NCBI RefSeq assembly: GCF_902712855.1
Contig: NZ_LR743507.1
Coordinates: 4,698,001 to 4,762,000 of the forward strand
Source of the DNA: Variovorax paradoxus
GTDB taxonomy: Bacteria > Pseudomonadota > Gammaproteobacteria > Burkholderiales > Burkholderiaceae_C
Direction: 5' to 3'
Length of the DNA stretch: 64,000 nucleotides
Within the stretch, counting starts at the first letter, position 1; each line of letters begins with the position of its first letter. Below, in pieces: positions 49,280-58,897 of this stretch. Both the position numbers and the translations under genes were made by a program. Below the pieces are notes generated by a model. It was not told the DNA's origin. It worked only from the letters and a program-made list of their open reading frames with translations, and searched no databases.

Positions 49280-50338
49280 TCAGTACAGCGCCAGCACCGC
49301 TGCGTTCACGAGGTAGCCGCCCACGGTGAGGAACACGAACAGCAGCGCCCCCAGCTTCAGCGGCTGCATGCCGGCCCGGCGCAGGCTCGCAGCGCTGGTG
49401 CGCAGGCCCATCGCGGCCATGGCGGTGGCCAGCAGCAGCGTGTCGAGTTGCACCAGCGCGGCCACCAGCGACGCCGGCAGCACGCCCGTCGAATGCACGG
49501 CGCTCACGGCGATGAACAGCACCGCGAACCACGGCACGCGCACCTGCCTGCAGCACGCCTTGAAGCTCGTTGCGCCCTTCAGCGAAGCAGCCGTGCGGAA
49601 CGACAGCCACATGAGGAACGGCGCCAGCATCATCACGCGCAGCATCTTCTCGACCACGGCCGAATTGGCTGCGGCCGGGCCGACCGCATCGCCCACCGCC
49701 ACGACCTGCGCCACCTCGTGGATGGTCGACCCCGCAAACAGGCCGAAGGCGTGCTCCGACAGGCCCAGGTACGGGAACACCAGCGGGTACAAGACCATCG
49801 ATAGCGTGCCGAACACCACCACCGTGGCCACGGCGATCGACACCTTGTGCTCTTCGCCGCGCACCACCGGCTGTGTGGCCATCACCGCGGCGGCGCCGCA
49901 GATGGCGCTGCCGGCGCCGATCAGCGCGGCGGTCTGCCTGTCCAGCCCGAGCCAGCGCGTGCCGACGTGGACAGCGACGCCGAACGTCAGCGCCACCATC
50001 GCCGCGGCGATCAGCAGGCCGGGCCAACCCACTGCGCCGATGTCGTGCAGCGAAATGCGAAAGCCGTACAGCACGATGCCCGCGCGCAGCAGCGTGCTGC
50101 GCGCGAAGTCCACGCCGGCACCCGCATGGCCGGCCACCGAAGCGAACACCGTGTTGCCCGCGACCATGCCCAGCGCGATGGCGAGCGTGAGCGCGCTCAG
50201 CCCCATCCGGGTCATCGGGCTCCATAGAGACAGCAAGGCTGCGGCACCCGCGAGCAACGCAGCCAGCAGCACGCCGGGCCCACGCGTGCGGACGAAGAAG
50301 GAGCCGGGGATCGAGGCGGACGCGACAGGAGACTGCAT
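49280..50338 (-). CDS. YeiH family (UPF0324) putative sulfate/anion exporter
   Basis: A 352-residue integral membrane protein with about ten transmembrane segments of the YeiH/UPF0324 family; members have been linked to export of sulfate or related anions. Typical pieces are IALGMVAGNTVF, LYGFRISLHDIG, IGAGSAICGAAAVMA and STIHEVAQVVAVG. ATG 50338 leaves a 70-bp promoter to the divergent LysR gene; an earlier ATG at 50389 would run into the operator. The YeiH/LysR pair is a common arrangement (YeiE-type), implying control by that regulator. Confidence 0.9.
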   Translation of the reverse strand: MQSPVASASIPGSFFVRTRGPGVLLAALLAGAAALLSLWSPMTRMGLSALTLAIALGMVAGNTVFASVAGHAGAGVDFARSTLLRAGIVLYGFRISLHDIGAVGWPGLLIAAAMVALTFGVAVHVGTRWLGLDRQTAALIGAGSAICGAAAVMATQPVVRGEEHKVSIAVATVVVFGTLSMVLYPLVFPYLGLSEHAFGLFAGSTIHEVAQVVAVGDAVGPAAANSAVVEKMLRVMMLAPFLMWLSFRTAASLKGATSFKACCRQVRVPWFAVLFIAVSAVHSTGVLPASLVAALVQLDTLLLATAMAAMGLRTSAASLRRAGMQPLKLGALLFVFLTVGGYLVNAAVLALY

Positions 50339-50381
50339 GGACCCGAGGTTAGGAACTGGCGATACATGAGTCAAAGACATA

Positions 50382-50403
50382 AACTTCACCGATGCATGAA
50401 GTT
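50382..50403. promoter_or_regulatory. Candidate LysR operator between yeiH-like and lysR genes
   Basis: A perfect dyad AACTTCA-N8-TGAAGTT lies 5 bp before the LysR start codon. Placement over the start of the regulator suggests autorepression together with control of the divergent transporter. It extends partly to ATAAACTTCA on the left. Confidence 0.55.
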
Positions 50404-50408
50404 AAGTT

Positions 50409-51317
50409 ATGGCAATGAATCTACACCTGCTGCGCCTGTTCGTCGCGGTCGCGGAAGCGGGCAGCTTCTCCCGCGCGGCGGAGAGCCTGTGGATCAGCCA
50501 GCCCGCGGTGTCGAAGGGCATCCGCGAGCTCGAGCACCAGCTCGACCTGACGCTGATCGAGCGCGGCACCGGTAAGGGCTTCCGGCTGACCGAGGCGGGC
50601 GCATCGCTGCTCACGCATGCACGCGGCATCTTCGCGATGGAACGTGCTGCGCTCGACGACGTGCGCGCGCGTGTCGGCGTGCAGCGCGGCAGCCTCACGA
50701 TCGGCGCGAGCACCACGGTGGCGAGCTACTGGCTGCCGCCGTATGTGGCAGGCTTCTGCGCCGCCTACCCGTCGGTGGTGCCGCGCGTGACGGTGGGCAA
50801 CACGCAGTGGGTGTGCGAGCAACTGCTGGAATGCCGCATCGATCTCGCGCTGGTGGAAGGCCGCGTCGACGAAGAGCGCATCGAGGTCAGCGAGTGGAAG
50901 GCAGATCCGCTCGCCATCGTGGTGGCAGCGAACTCGGCCTTGCCCCGCCGCGCGGTCACTGCACAGCTGCTGGCCGAGCAGAACTGGATCCTGCGGGAGC
51001 CGGGCTCGGGCACGCGGCAGGCCACGGAAGCGCTCTGCGAGGCCCACGGCATCGCCGCCCTGCCCTGGATGGAGATGGCGAGCAACGAGGCCATTGCGCG
51101 CACCGTGGCCAGCGGCGTCGGCCTGTCGATGCTGCCGCGCGTGGTGGTGGCCGACATGCTCGCGCTCGGCACGCTGCGCGAGCTGAAGCTGCCAGGCGCG
51201 GTGCTGTCGCGGCCGCTCTTCAGGCTCGCGCTGAAGAGCCGGCCGCTGGCGCCGGCAGCGCTCAAGATGGTCGAGCTGCTCGAGGCTCAGCGCAACCGCT
51301 CGCGCACCGGCAGATAG
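50409..51317 (+). CDS. LysR family regulator, YeiE-like
   Basis: A 302-residue LysR regulator. The helix-turn-helix is at about residues 5-60 (FSRAAESLWISQPAVSKGIRELE), followed by LIERGTGKGFRLTEAG. The effector domain includes TIGASTTVASYWLPP and EQNWILREPGSGTRQATE, close to CysB/CbbR/YeiE-type regulators that sense small anions. It is divergent from the YeiH-like transporter, with a dyad just before its own start. Effector (for example a sulfur anion) is inferred from the family only. Confidence 0.92.
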   Translation: MAMNLHLLRLFVAVAEAGSFSRAAESLWISQPAVSKGIRELEHQLDLTLIERGTGKGFRLTEAGASLLTHARGIFAMERAALDDVRARVGVQRGSLTIGASTTVASYWLPPYVAGFCAAYPSVVPRVTVGNTQWVCEQLLECRIDLALVEGRVDEERIEVSEWKADPLAIVVAANSALPRRAVTAQLLAEQNWILREPGSGTRQATEALCEAHGIAALPWMEMASNEAIARTVASGVGLSMLPRVVVADMLALGTLRELKLPGAVLSRPLFRLALKSRPLAPAALKMVELLEAQRNRSRTGR

Positions 51318-51341
51318 CCTCGTGGCGTGAGCGCTCGGCCT

Positions 51342-52112
51342 TCAGCGCTGCGCGAGCGCGACGGCATCGGCACCGGCGGGCAGGCGCATCGGTGCGCCCG
51401 GATCGGTCACCGCCTGCCACACGGCCTGCGCGACATCGTGCGAATGGGTGATGGGCGTGCTGGTGTCGCGCACCGCGTCGAACACGCGCTGCCTGAAGTC
51501 TGCATAGGCCTCGGGTGCGCTGTCGCCCATCCTGCGGCGCGCGTTGTCGCCGAAGCTCGTGCCCGGCGCTCGTCCCGGCAGCACCAGACGCATGCGAACG
51601 CCGAACGCAGCCAATTCCAGGGCAAGAGATTCGGTGAACGCGTTCACGGCAGCCTTGCTGCCCGTGTAGACCGACAACAGCGGCAACGGCAGCAGCGTGA
51701 CGCTCGAAGTGACATTCACGACCACGCCCGAACGGCGCTGGCGAAACTGCGGCAGCACGGCCTGGGTCATCGCGATCGTGCCGAGCGTGTTGGTCTCGAA
51801 GACTTCGCGCGCGTCGGCCAGCGCCATGCCCTCGAGCGGTGCCAGCACGCCCACGCCGGCGTTGTTCACCAGCGCGTCGAGCGGCCCCGCGGCCTCGATG
51901 CAGTGCTGCACGCTCTGCGCGTCGGTGACGTCGAGCGGCAGCACGCGAAGCCGATCCGAATGCTGCAGCAGGTCGTCGCGCGGCGTGCGCATCGTCGCGA
52001 CGACGTGCCAGCCCTTGTCGAGGAAGAATCGCGCCGTTTCGAGGCCGAAACCGGAAGAGCAGCCGGTGATCAGGATGGTGGAAGGGGTCTGAGCGGTCGA
52101 AGCGGTGGACAT
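51342..52112 (-). CDS. Short-chain dehydrogenase/reductase (SDR)
   Basis: A 256-residue classical SDR. The NAD(P) motif is TGCSSGFG (TGxxxGxG, residues about 17-24), NNAGVG follows at about 85, the catalytic Ser lies in NVTSSVTLLPLP and the YxxxK pair in YTGSKAAVNAF. There is no signal peptide. It is divergent from an AraC regulator across a 97-bp gap with two similar 16-bp sites, so it is a likely target of that regulator. Substrate unknown. Confidence 0.92.
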   Translation of the reverse strand: MSTASTAQTPSTILITGCSSGFGLETARFFLDKGWHVVATMRTPRDDLLQHSDRLRVLPLDVTDAQSVQHCIEAAGPLDALVNNAGVGVLAPLEGMALADAREVFETNTLGTIAMTQAVLPQFRQRRSGVVVNVTSSVTLLPLPLLSVYTGSKAAVNAFTESLALELAAFGVRMRLVLPGRAPGTSFGDNARRRMGDSAPEAYADFRQRVFDAVRDTSTPITHSHDVAQAVWQAVTDPGAPMRLPAGADAVALAQR

Positions 52113-52120
52113 CGGGAAAC

Positions 52121-52198
52121 TCCATGGGGTTGTCGATGCACCGACAATACGGACCGGGAGCAGGACTGACTACACTCGAAGGTCCATAGGTTTGTCGA
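52121..52198. promoter_or_regulatory. Paired 16-bp direct repeats in SDR/araC promoter
   Basis: TCCATGGGGTTGTCGA (52121-52136) and TCCATAGGTTTGTCGA (52183-52198) match at 14 of 16 bases, 62 bp apart in the same orientation. Each lies close to one of the two divergent start codons. An additional CGACAA at 52142 makes a dyad with the first. AraC-family regulators typically bind direct repeats. Confidence 0.6.
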
Positions 52199-52209
52199 GA
52201 GAGTCCAGC

Positions 52210-53139
52210 ATGGTCGATCCGTTGGCGGAAGTGGTGGCACTTCTGCGCCCCGAAGCGCCTTTCTCGAAACTCGTCGTCGCATCCGCGCCGTGGGCGGTGC
52301 GCCGTACCGAAACGGGCCGGCCGTTCTACTTCGTGGTGCTCGAAGGCCAGTGCCACCTGACGATCGACGGGCCCACGCAGAGCGACACCCTCACGCTGCA
52401 CGCAGGCGACTTCGCGCTGATTCCTGGAGCGCGCAGCTTCGCGACGTCGAGTCTCGACCGCCAGCCCCCGCGCGAGGGAGAGATCGTGACCACGCCGATC
52501 GTGCCGATGCCGGGCGGCGCGCGCGTGGGCGACCCCGACGGCGCCATCGACGTGCGGATGCTCGTGGGCAACTGCGTGTTCGGGTCGGCGGATGCTTCGC
52601 TGCTGGTGTCGCTGCTGCCGCAGTGGCTGCACGTGCGCGGCGAGCAGCGCCTGTCGACGCTGGTCCAGCTGGTCGGCGACGAGTCTCGCGCCGACCGGCC
52701 GGTGCGCGAGATCGTGATGGCCCGGCTGCTCGAGGTGCTGCTGATCGAGGCGTTCCGCTCATCGGCCAGCACGGCGGCATCACCCGGGCTGGTGCGTGCG
52801 CTGGCCGACGCCAGGCTCGCGCTGGCGCTGCGGTGCATGCACGGGCGTCCCGCCGATTCGTGGACCGTCGTGCAGCTGGCGCGGGAAGCCGGCATGTCGC
52901 GCTCGGCCTTCTTCGCGCGCTTCAGTGCGGCGGTGGGTGTCTCACCGATGGAGTACCTGCTGGCGTGGCGCATGGCACTCGCGCGGCAGATGCTGCGGCA
53001 GCGCGAGCTGGCGATTGCGGAGATCGCGGAGCGCGTGGGCTACAGCTCGGTCAGCACCTTCGGCGTGGCGTTCACCCGCCATGTCGGCATGCCGCCGGGG
53101 CGCTATGCGAGGAGCGCGCTCGACGGCGTACCGACCTAG
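52210..53139 (+). CDS. AraC family transcriptional regulator (AraC_N cupin type)
   Basis: A 309-residue regulator. The N-terminal cupin-like domain (residues about 1-180) has FYFVVLEGQCHLTIDG and HAGDFALIPGARS; the C-terminal double helix-turn-helix (about 205-300) has LAREAGMSRSAFFARFSAAV and IAEIAERVGYSSVSTFGVAF, the AraC signature. ATG 52210 is used; the start at 52105 would overlap the SDR gene start. Its TAG is shared with the opposite-strand YbdD stop through the palindrome CTAG. Confidence 0.92.
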   Translation: MVDPLAEVVALLRPEAPFSKLVVASAPWAVRRTETGRPFYFVVLEGQCHLTIDGPTQSDTLTLHAGDFALIPGARSFATSSLDRQPPREGEIVTTPIVPMPGGARVGDPDGAIDVRMLVGNCVFGSADASLLVSLLPQWLHVRGEQRLSTLVQLVGDESRADRPVREIVMARLLEVLLIEAFRSSASTAASPGLVRALADARLALALRCMHGRPADSWTVVQLAREAGMSRSAFFARFSAAVGVSPMEYLLAWRMALARQMLRQRELAIAEIAERVGYSSVSTFGVAFTRHVGMPPGRYARSALDGVPT

Positions 53140-53342
53140 CAGCACCGTCCCTTGCCGGCACCGTACCGCGCCTCGAGCCGCTCGCGGAAGAAGGCCTCGT
53201 AGCTCATCGGCGCCTCATCGGGATGGGTGGCAGCCATGTGCGTCAGGTAGGCGTCGTAGTCGGGCAGGCCGACCATGAGCCGCAGCGACTGCGTGAGCGA
53301 GCGCGCGAAATAGCGCCCGGCTTCCGGCAATGCGAGGCCCAT
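53136..53342 (-). CDS. ybdD: YbdD/YjiX family protein (DUF466)
   Basis: A 68-residue cytoplasmic protein, MGLALPEAGRYFARSLTQSL at the start. LMVGLPDYDAYLTHMAATHP and MSYEAFFRERLEARYG are the family signature, and the end is Cys-rich (KGRCC). YbdD proteins are small partners of CstA/BtsT-type pyruvate or peptide transporters, and here the gene follows cstA by 4 bp. Length is typical. Confidence 0.9.
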   Translation of the reverse strand: MGLALPEAGRYFARSLTQSLRLMVGLPDYDAYLTHMAATHPDEAPMSYEAFFRERLEARYGAGKGRCC

Positions 53343-53346
53343 GGCG

Positions 53347-55419
53347 TCAGTGCGCCGCGGACGACGCAGCGCCCAGGGGCTCGAACGGCGTCTCGTGCGT
53401 CGTCGGCCGGTTGGCGGCACGCGCGGCCAGGCAGGCCTTGATGCTGTACACCAGCACACTCAGCACCACGAACATGAAGAGCGCGCACAGCGCCGCATCG
53501 AGCCGGTCGTTGAAGACGATGCGTGACATGGCCTCCGTCGTCTTGGCAGGTGCAACGAGCACGCCGTTGGCGATGCCCTCGGTGTACTTCGCCGCATGCG
53601 ACAGGAAGCCGATCTTCGGGTCTGCCGAGAAGATCTTCTGCCAGCCAGCGGTAAGCGTGCAGGCCAGCAGCCAGACCGCCGGCGCGGCAGCCACCCACGC
53701 ATAGCGTTCGCGCTTCATGCGGAACAGCACCACGACACCCAGCAGCAGCGCCACGGCGGCGAGCATCTGGTTGGAGATGCCGAACAGCGGCCACAGCGTG
53801 TTGATGCCGCCCAGCGGATCGACCACGCCCTGGTAGAGGAAGTAGCCCCAGGCCGCGACGCACAGCGCCGTCGCCACGATGTTGGCCGGCAGCGAATCGG
53901 TGCGCTTGAGCGCGGGCACGAAGCTGCCCAGCAGGTCCTGCAGCATGAAGCGGCCGGCGCGTGTGCCGGCGTCCACCGCCGTCAGGATGAAGAGCGCCTC
54001 GAACAGGATCGCGAAGTGATACCAGAAGGCCATCATGGCCTGTCCGCCGATCACCTGGTGGAGGATGTGCGCCATGCCGACCGCCAGCGTGGGCGCACCG
54101 CCTGCACGGCCGAGGATGGTGGTCTCGCCCACGTCCTTCGCTGTCTGCAGCAGCATGTCGGGCGTGACCACGAAGCCCCAGGTTGAGATGGTTTGCGCGA
54201 CCTGTTGCGCTGTGGTGCCGACCAGTGCGGCCGGGCTGTTCATCGCAAAGTACACGCCCGGCTCGATGCACGAGGCCGCCACCAGCGCCATCACCGCCAC
54301 GAACGATTCGGCCAGCATGCCGCCGTAGCCGATGAAGCGCGCATGGCGTTCGTTGTCGAGCATTTTTGGCGTGGTGCCCGAGGAGATCAGCGCATGGAAG
54401 CCGGAGACCGCACCGCAGGCGATCGTGATGAACAGGAACGGGAACAGGCTGCCCGACCACACCGGGCCATTGCCCTGCGCGAACTGCGTGATGGCGGGCA
54501 TCTGCAGCGTCGGCATGACGAACACGATGCCGATGGCCAGCGCGATGATCGTGCCGATCTTCAGGAAGGTCGACAGGTAGTCGCGCGGCGCCAGCAGCAG
54601 CCACACCGGCAGGCTCGCGGCGATGAAGCCGTAGCCCACCAGCATCCAGGTGAGCGCCTTGCCGTCGAAAGTGAAGAGCGGCGCCCACTCGGCGCTCTGG
54701 CTCACGGCCTGGCCACCGAAGATGGCCAGCATCAGCAGCACGAAACCGATCAGCGAGACCTCGCCGATGCGGCCTGGGCGGATGTAGCGCAGGTACACGC
54801 CCATGAACAGCGCCACCGGGATCGTCGCGCCCACGGTGAAGGTACCCCACGGCGATTCGGCCAGCGCCTTCACCACGATGAGCGCCAGCACCGCAAGGAT
54901 GATGATCATGATCATGAAGGTGCCGAACAGCGCGATCATGCCGGGCACCACGCCCATCTCCTGCTTGACGAGATCGCCCAGCGAGCGGCCGTCGCGCCGC
55001 GTCGAGATGAACAGGATGATGAAGTCCTGCACCGCCCCGGCGAACACCACGCCGGCCAGCACCCACAGCAGGCCGGGCAGGTAGCCCATCTGTGCGGCAA
55101 GCACCGGGCCCACCAGCGGACCCGCACCCGCAATGGCCGCGAAGTGGTGGCCGAACAGCACGTTCTTGTCGGTCGGCACGTAGTCCAGGCCGTCGTTGTG
55201 CCGGTGCGCCGGCGTCTTGCGGTTGCCGTCGAGGCCCAGCACCTTGTCGGCGATGAACAGGCTGTAGTAGCGGTAGGCGATGAGGTAGGTGCAGATCGCG
55301 GCCGCCACCACCCACAGGGCGTTGACGCTCTCACCACGGGTCAGCGCCACGGTGCCGAGCGCGAACGCCCCGACCACGGCCACGACCAGCCACACCAGAT
55401 GGCGTCGGATGCTTTGCAT
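53347..55419 (-). CDS. cstA: Carbon starvation protein CstA (pyruvate/peptide transporter)
   Basis: A 690-residue inner-membrane transporter with about 16-18 transmembrane helices. CstA/BtsT proteins import pyruvate or peptides under nutrient stress. Signatures are GHHFAAIAGAGPLVGPVLAAQ, VFAGAVQDFIILFIS, FHALISSGTTPKML and PLFGISNQMLAA. The start ATG 55419 has MQSIRRHLVWLV, in line with the family. It is cotranscribed with ybdD. The last 20 or so residues (TTHETPFEPLGAASSAAH) are a soluble tail. Confidence 0.95.
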   Translation of the reverse strand: MQSIRRHLVWLVVAVVGAFALGTVALTRGESVNALWVVAAAICTYLIAYRYYSLFIADKVLGLDGNRKTPAHRHNDGLDYVPTDKNVLFGHHFAAIAGAGPLVGPVLAAQMGYLPGLLWVLAGVVFAGAVQDFIILFISTRRDGRSLGDLVKQEMGVVPGMIALFGTFMIMIIILAVLALIVVKALAESPWGTFTVGATIPVALFMGVYLRYIRPGRIGEVSLIGFVLLMLAIFGGQAVSQSAEWAPLFTFDGKALTWMLVGYGFIAASLPVWLLLAPRDYLSTFLKIGTIIALAIGIVFVMPTLQMPAITQFAQGNGPVWSGSLFPFLFITIACGAVSGFHALISSGTTPKMLDNERHARFIGYGGMLAESFVAVMALVAASCIEPGVYFAMNSPAALVGTTAQQVAQTISTWGFVVTPDMLLQTAKDVGETTILGRAGGAPTLAVGMAHILHQVIGGQAMMAFWYHFAILFEALFILTAVDAGTRAGRFMLQDLLGSFVPALKRTDSLPANIVATALCVAAWGYFLYQGVVDPLGGINTLWPLFGISNQMLAAVALLLGVVVLFRMKRERYAWVAAAPAVWLLACTLTAGWQKIFSADPKIGFLSHAAKYTEGIANGVLVAPAKTTEAMSRIVFNDRLDAALCALFMFVVLSVLVYSIKACLAARAANRPTTHETPFEPLGAASSAAH

Positions 55420-55584
55420 GCGGTTGTCTCCAATATTGAACCCGGAGAGTTTTCCCCGGCGCGAACTGGAGCGCATCCGTCTGACTGCGCGGGCGGTGTG
55501 CGTGGCTTTGCGTAATGGAAAACCCTGGCGGTCTGCCGCTTTCGCGGCCAGCCGCTGCTGGCCGCCGCTCCCGACCGGCACAGC

Positions 55585-55606
55585 AAAAAGCCCCTTGCGG
55601 GGCTTG
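55585..55606 (-). terminator. Rho-independent terminator
   Basis: On the minus strand AAGCCCCGCAAGGGGCTTTTT: a 7-bp stem with tetraloop and T-run, 48 bp after the stop of the OB-fold gene. The same hairpin core occurs at the tRNA-Ser terminator. Confidence 0.88.
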
Positions 55607-55653
55607 CGATTCGAAAGGCGCCAGGCGGGCAAAGAGCCCGGATCGAATGGCTG

Positions 55654-56178
55654 CTATCGGCTGATCGTGTCGCACACCGCCAGCATCACGCCGCCAATGA
55701 GCATGCCATCGCCCTGGCAGAGCACGCGCAGCTTCTGCCCCTTCGTGAGGGCGCCTGCGGCATCTGCGGCAGGCACGGTCTTCATCGATATGAGCTTGGC
55801 GTTGTTTTCGAGGCCGGTGATCACGGCAACCGTCTTGTCGAGACGTGCACTGTTGGGCATGAACTGGTTGTCGGAACGCACCATGACCACGATGTTGCCG
55901 AACGCATCCTTGCGCACGGACTCGACAGTCGCCTTCACGAAGAGGTACTTGCCCTTGTACTTGCTGTCCGCCGCGACTTCATTCGTGCGGTAGTCGCGTC
56001 CGAGCGAAACGCTGTCGACCTGCGCCAGCCTTTTTGCGTCGAGATCGGCGGTCAGGCGGCGGACGAATTTTTCCGTTTCCGGGGAATCGAATGCGGCCTT
56101 GTCGGCGGCAATGGCGGGGGCGGCAATGCAGAGTGACGCGAGGACGGCGAGCAGCGGACAGAATCTGAGGGGCGTCAT
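55654..56178 (-). CDS. Exported OB-fold (tRNA_anti-like) protein
   Basis: A 174-residue periplasmic protein. The signal peptide (residues 1-24) ends PAIAAD. The mature part holds an OB-type beta domain: SKYKGKYLFVKATVESVRKD, then FGNIVVMVRSDNQF, and the end LTKGQKLRVLCQGDGMLIGG; this order matches tRNA_anti-like domain proteins, whose function is unknown despite the name. It is monocistronic with a strong terminator. ATG 56178 gives the best signal peptide. Confidence 0.72.
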   Translation of the reverse strand: MTPLRFCPLLAVLASLCIAAPAIAADKAAFDSPETEKFVRRLTADLDAKRLAQVDSVSLGRDYRTNEVAADSKYKGKYLFVKATVESVRKDAFGNIVVMVRSDNQFMPNSARLDKTVAVITGLENNAKLISMKTVPAADAAGALTKGQKLRVLCQGDGMLIGGVMLAVCDTISR

Positions 56179-56400
56179 GAATCGGGAAAAAGTGGCCACA
56201 GGGGCCGGGGTGACGAAGCAAGATTGGAATGACGTCGTGCGAGGCTGGCCTCGTCGTGCGCCAAGGCACTTGGTGCCAGCAACGACGACAGGAACGTCCG
56301 GCACGTGGCTTGGCAAAACGAAGCTTCGGCGTTCGCTGATGGCCTTGAACGCCAACCACGGAAAGACGCCTCGCTCACACGGATATCGACACGAACAGGC

Positions 56401-56424
56401 AAAAAAATAGCCCCTTGCGGGGCC
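56401..56424 (-). terminator. Rho-independent terminator after tRNA-Ser
   Basis: On the minus strand GCCCCGCAAGGGGCTATTTTTTT forms a short stem followed by seven T, beginning 5 bp after the tRNA CCA end. Confidence 0.88.
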
Positions 56425-56429
56425 ATTCT

Positions 56430-56519
56430 TGGAGGAGAGGGAGGGATTCGAACCCTCGGTACTATCGCTAGTACGCCTGATTTCGAGTCAGGTACATTCG
56501 ACCACTCTGCCACCTCTCC
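56430..56519 (-). tRNA. tRNA-Ser(CGA)
   Basis: A 90-nt class II tRNA with encoded CCA. Acceptor GGAGAGG/CCTCTCC, anticodon stem CCTGA/TCAGG with loop CTCGAAA (CGA, reads UCG), long variable arm (CGTACTAGCGATAGTAC) and T-arm GAGGG-TTCGAAT-CCCTC. The discriminator base reads U, whereas bacterial Ser tRNAs usually have G73. It is followed by a terminator and lies 57 bp after serS on the same strand. Confidence 0.93.
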
Positions 56520-56576
56520 GGTGTCTGTCGAGCCTTCGATTATAGAGGCAAATTTCGGGCGTTTCGGCAAAAAGTG

Positions 56577-57908
<1,332 letters not shown>

Positions 57909-57931
57909 CGGGCGATTCTAGGGGTGGGTGG

Positions 57932-58897
57932 TCAGGCGACGGTGGCGGGGTCGACGTTGGCGCCGCACACGATCAGGCACACCTTCTCGCCTTCGCGCGG
58001 CACGTAGGCACCGGTCTGCAGTGCCGCCAGCGGCAAAGCGGCGGCCGGCTCCACGGCCAGCTTGAGTTCCTTCCACAGCCACTGCTGGGCCGTGCGGATC
58101 GAGGCGTCGGACAGCAGCAGCGCGTGTTCGACCTGCCGTTGCGTGATTTCCCACGCAATGGCACCGATGCGCCGCGCGCCGAGCGAATCGGCCGCGATGC
58201 CGCCAACCTCCACGTCGACCGGTTCGCCGGCCTCGCGGGCGCGGTATAGCGTCGGCGCCTTCTCGGGCTCGAGCGCAACCACGCGGGCGCGCTTCTCGAA
58301 CCAGCCTGCGAGCCCGCCGATCAGGCCGCCGCCGCCGACGCTCACCAGCACCGCATCCGGCAATCCGCCCTGTTGCTCGATCTCGCGGCCGAGCGTGCCG
58401 GCGCCGGCCACCACTTCGGGCTGGTCGTAGGCATGCGTGAGCAAGGCACCGGATTCCTTCTGACGCGTCAGGCAGGCAGCCAGCGCGTCGGGGTACAGCT
58501 CTCCGACGACGACCACCTCGGCGCCCAGCGCGCGCAGGCGCGCACGCTTGGCTTCGGGCGACACGCCAGGCAGGAACACCTGGCACGGCACGCCCAGCGC
58601 CTGCGCCGCGGCGGCCGTGGCAATGCCGGCGTTTCCACCCGAGGCCACGACCACGCCGCTCTCGGGGATGTCGTTGGCCAGCAGCCGGTTCATCATGCCG
58701 CGCGCCTTGAAGCTGCCGCTGACCTGCATGTGCTCGAGCTTGAGCCACACCTCGGCGCCCGGCACCGCGACGCCGAATGCCGCCGCGGGCAGCTTCCACA
58801 ACGGCGTCTCGCGCAGGAAATGGCCTGCACGGGCGCCCAGTCTCTGGGAGGCGCTATCGATTTCAGAGCGCCAGCCGGTCGTTTGCGTGTCGTTCAA
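57932..58897 (-). CDS. PLP-dependent threonine/serine dehydratase-like enzyme
   Basis: A 321-residue fold-type II PLP enzyme. The Schiff-base lysine lies in SGSFKARGMMN (residue about 65), ASGGNAGIA contacts the substrate carboxylate, and SVGGGGLIGG binds the PLP phosphate. Relatives deaminate threonine or serine, or dehydrate hydroxyaspartate; no regulatory ACT domain is present, so it is a catabolic-type enzyme. The start is TTG 58897: it overlaps the ispH stop as TTGA, AGGA lies 9 nt upstream, and no ATG is suitably placed. Confidence 0.88.
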   Translation of the reverse strand: MNDTQTTGWRSEIDSASQRLGARAGHFLRETPLWKLPAAAFGVAVPGAEVWLKLEHMQVSGSFKARGMMNRLLANDIPESGVVVASGGNAGIATAAAAQALGVPCQVFLPGVSPEAKRARLRALGAEVVVVGELYPDALAACLTRQKESGALLTHAYDQPEVVAGAGTLGREIEQQGGLPDAVLVSVGGGGLIGGLAGWFEKRARVVALEPEKAPTLYRAREAGEPVDVEVGGIAADSLGARRIGAIAWEITQRQVEHALLLSDASIRTAQQWLWKELKLAVEPAAALPLAALQTGAYVPREGEKVCLIVCGANVDPATVA

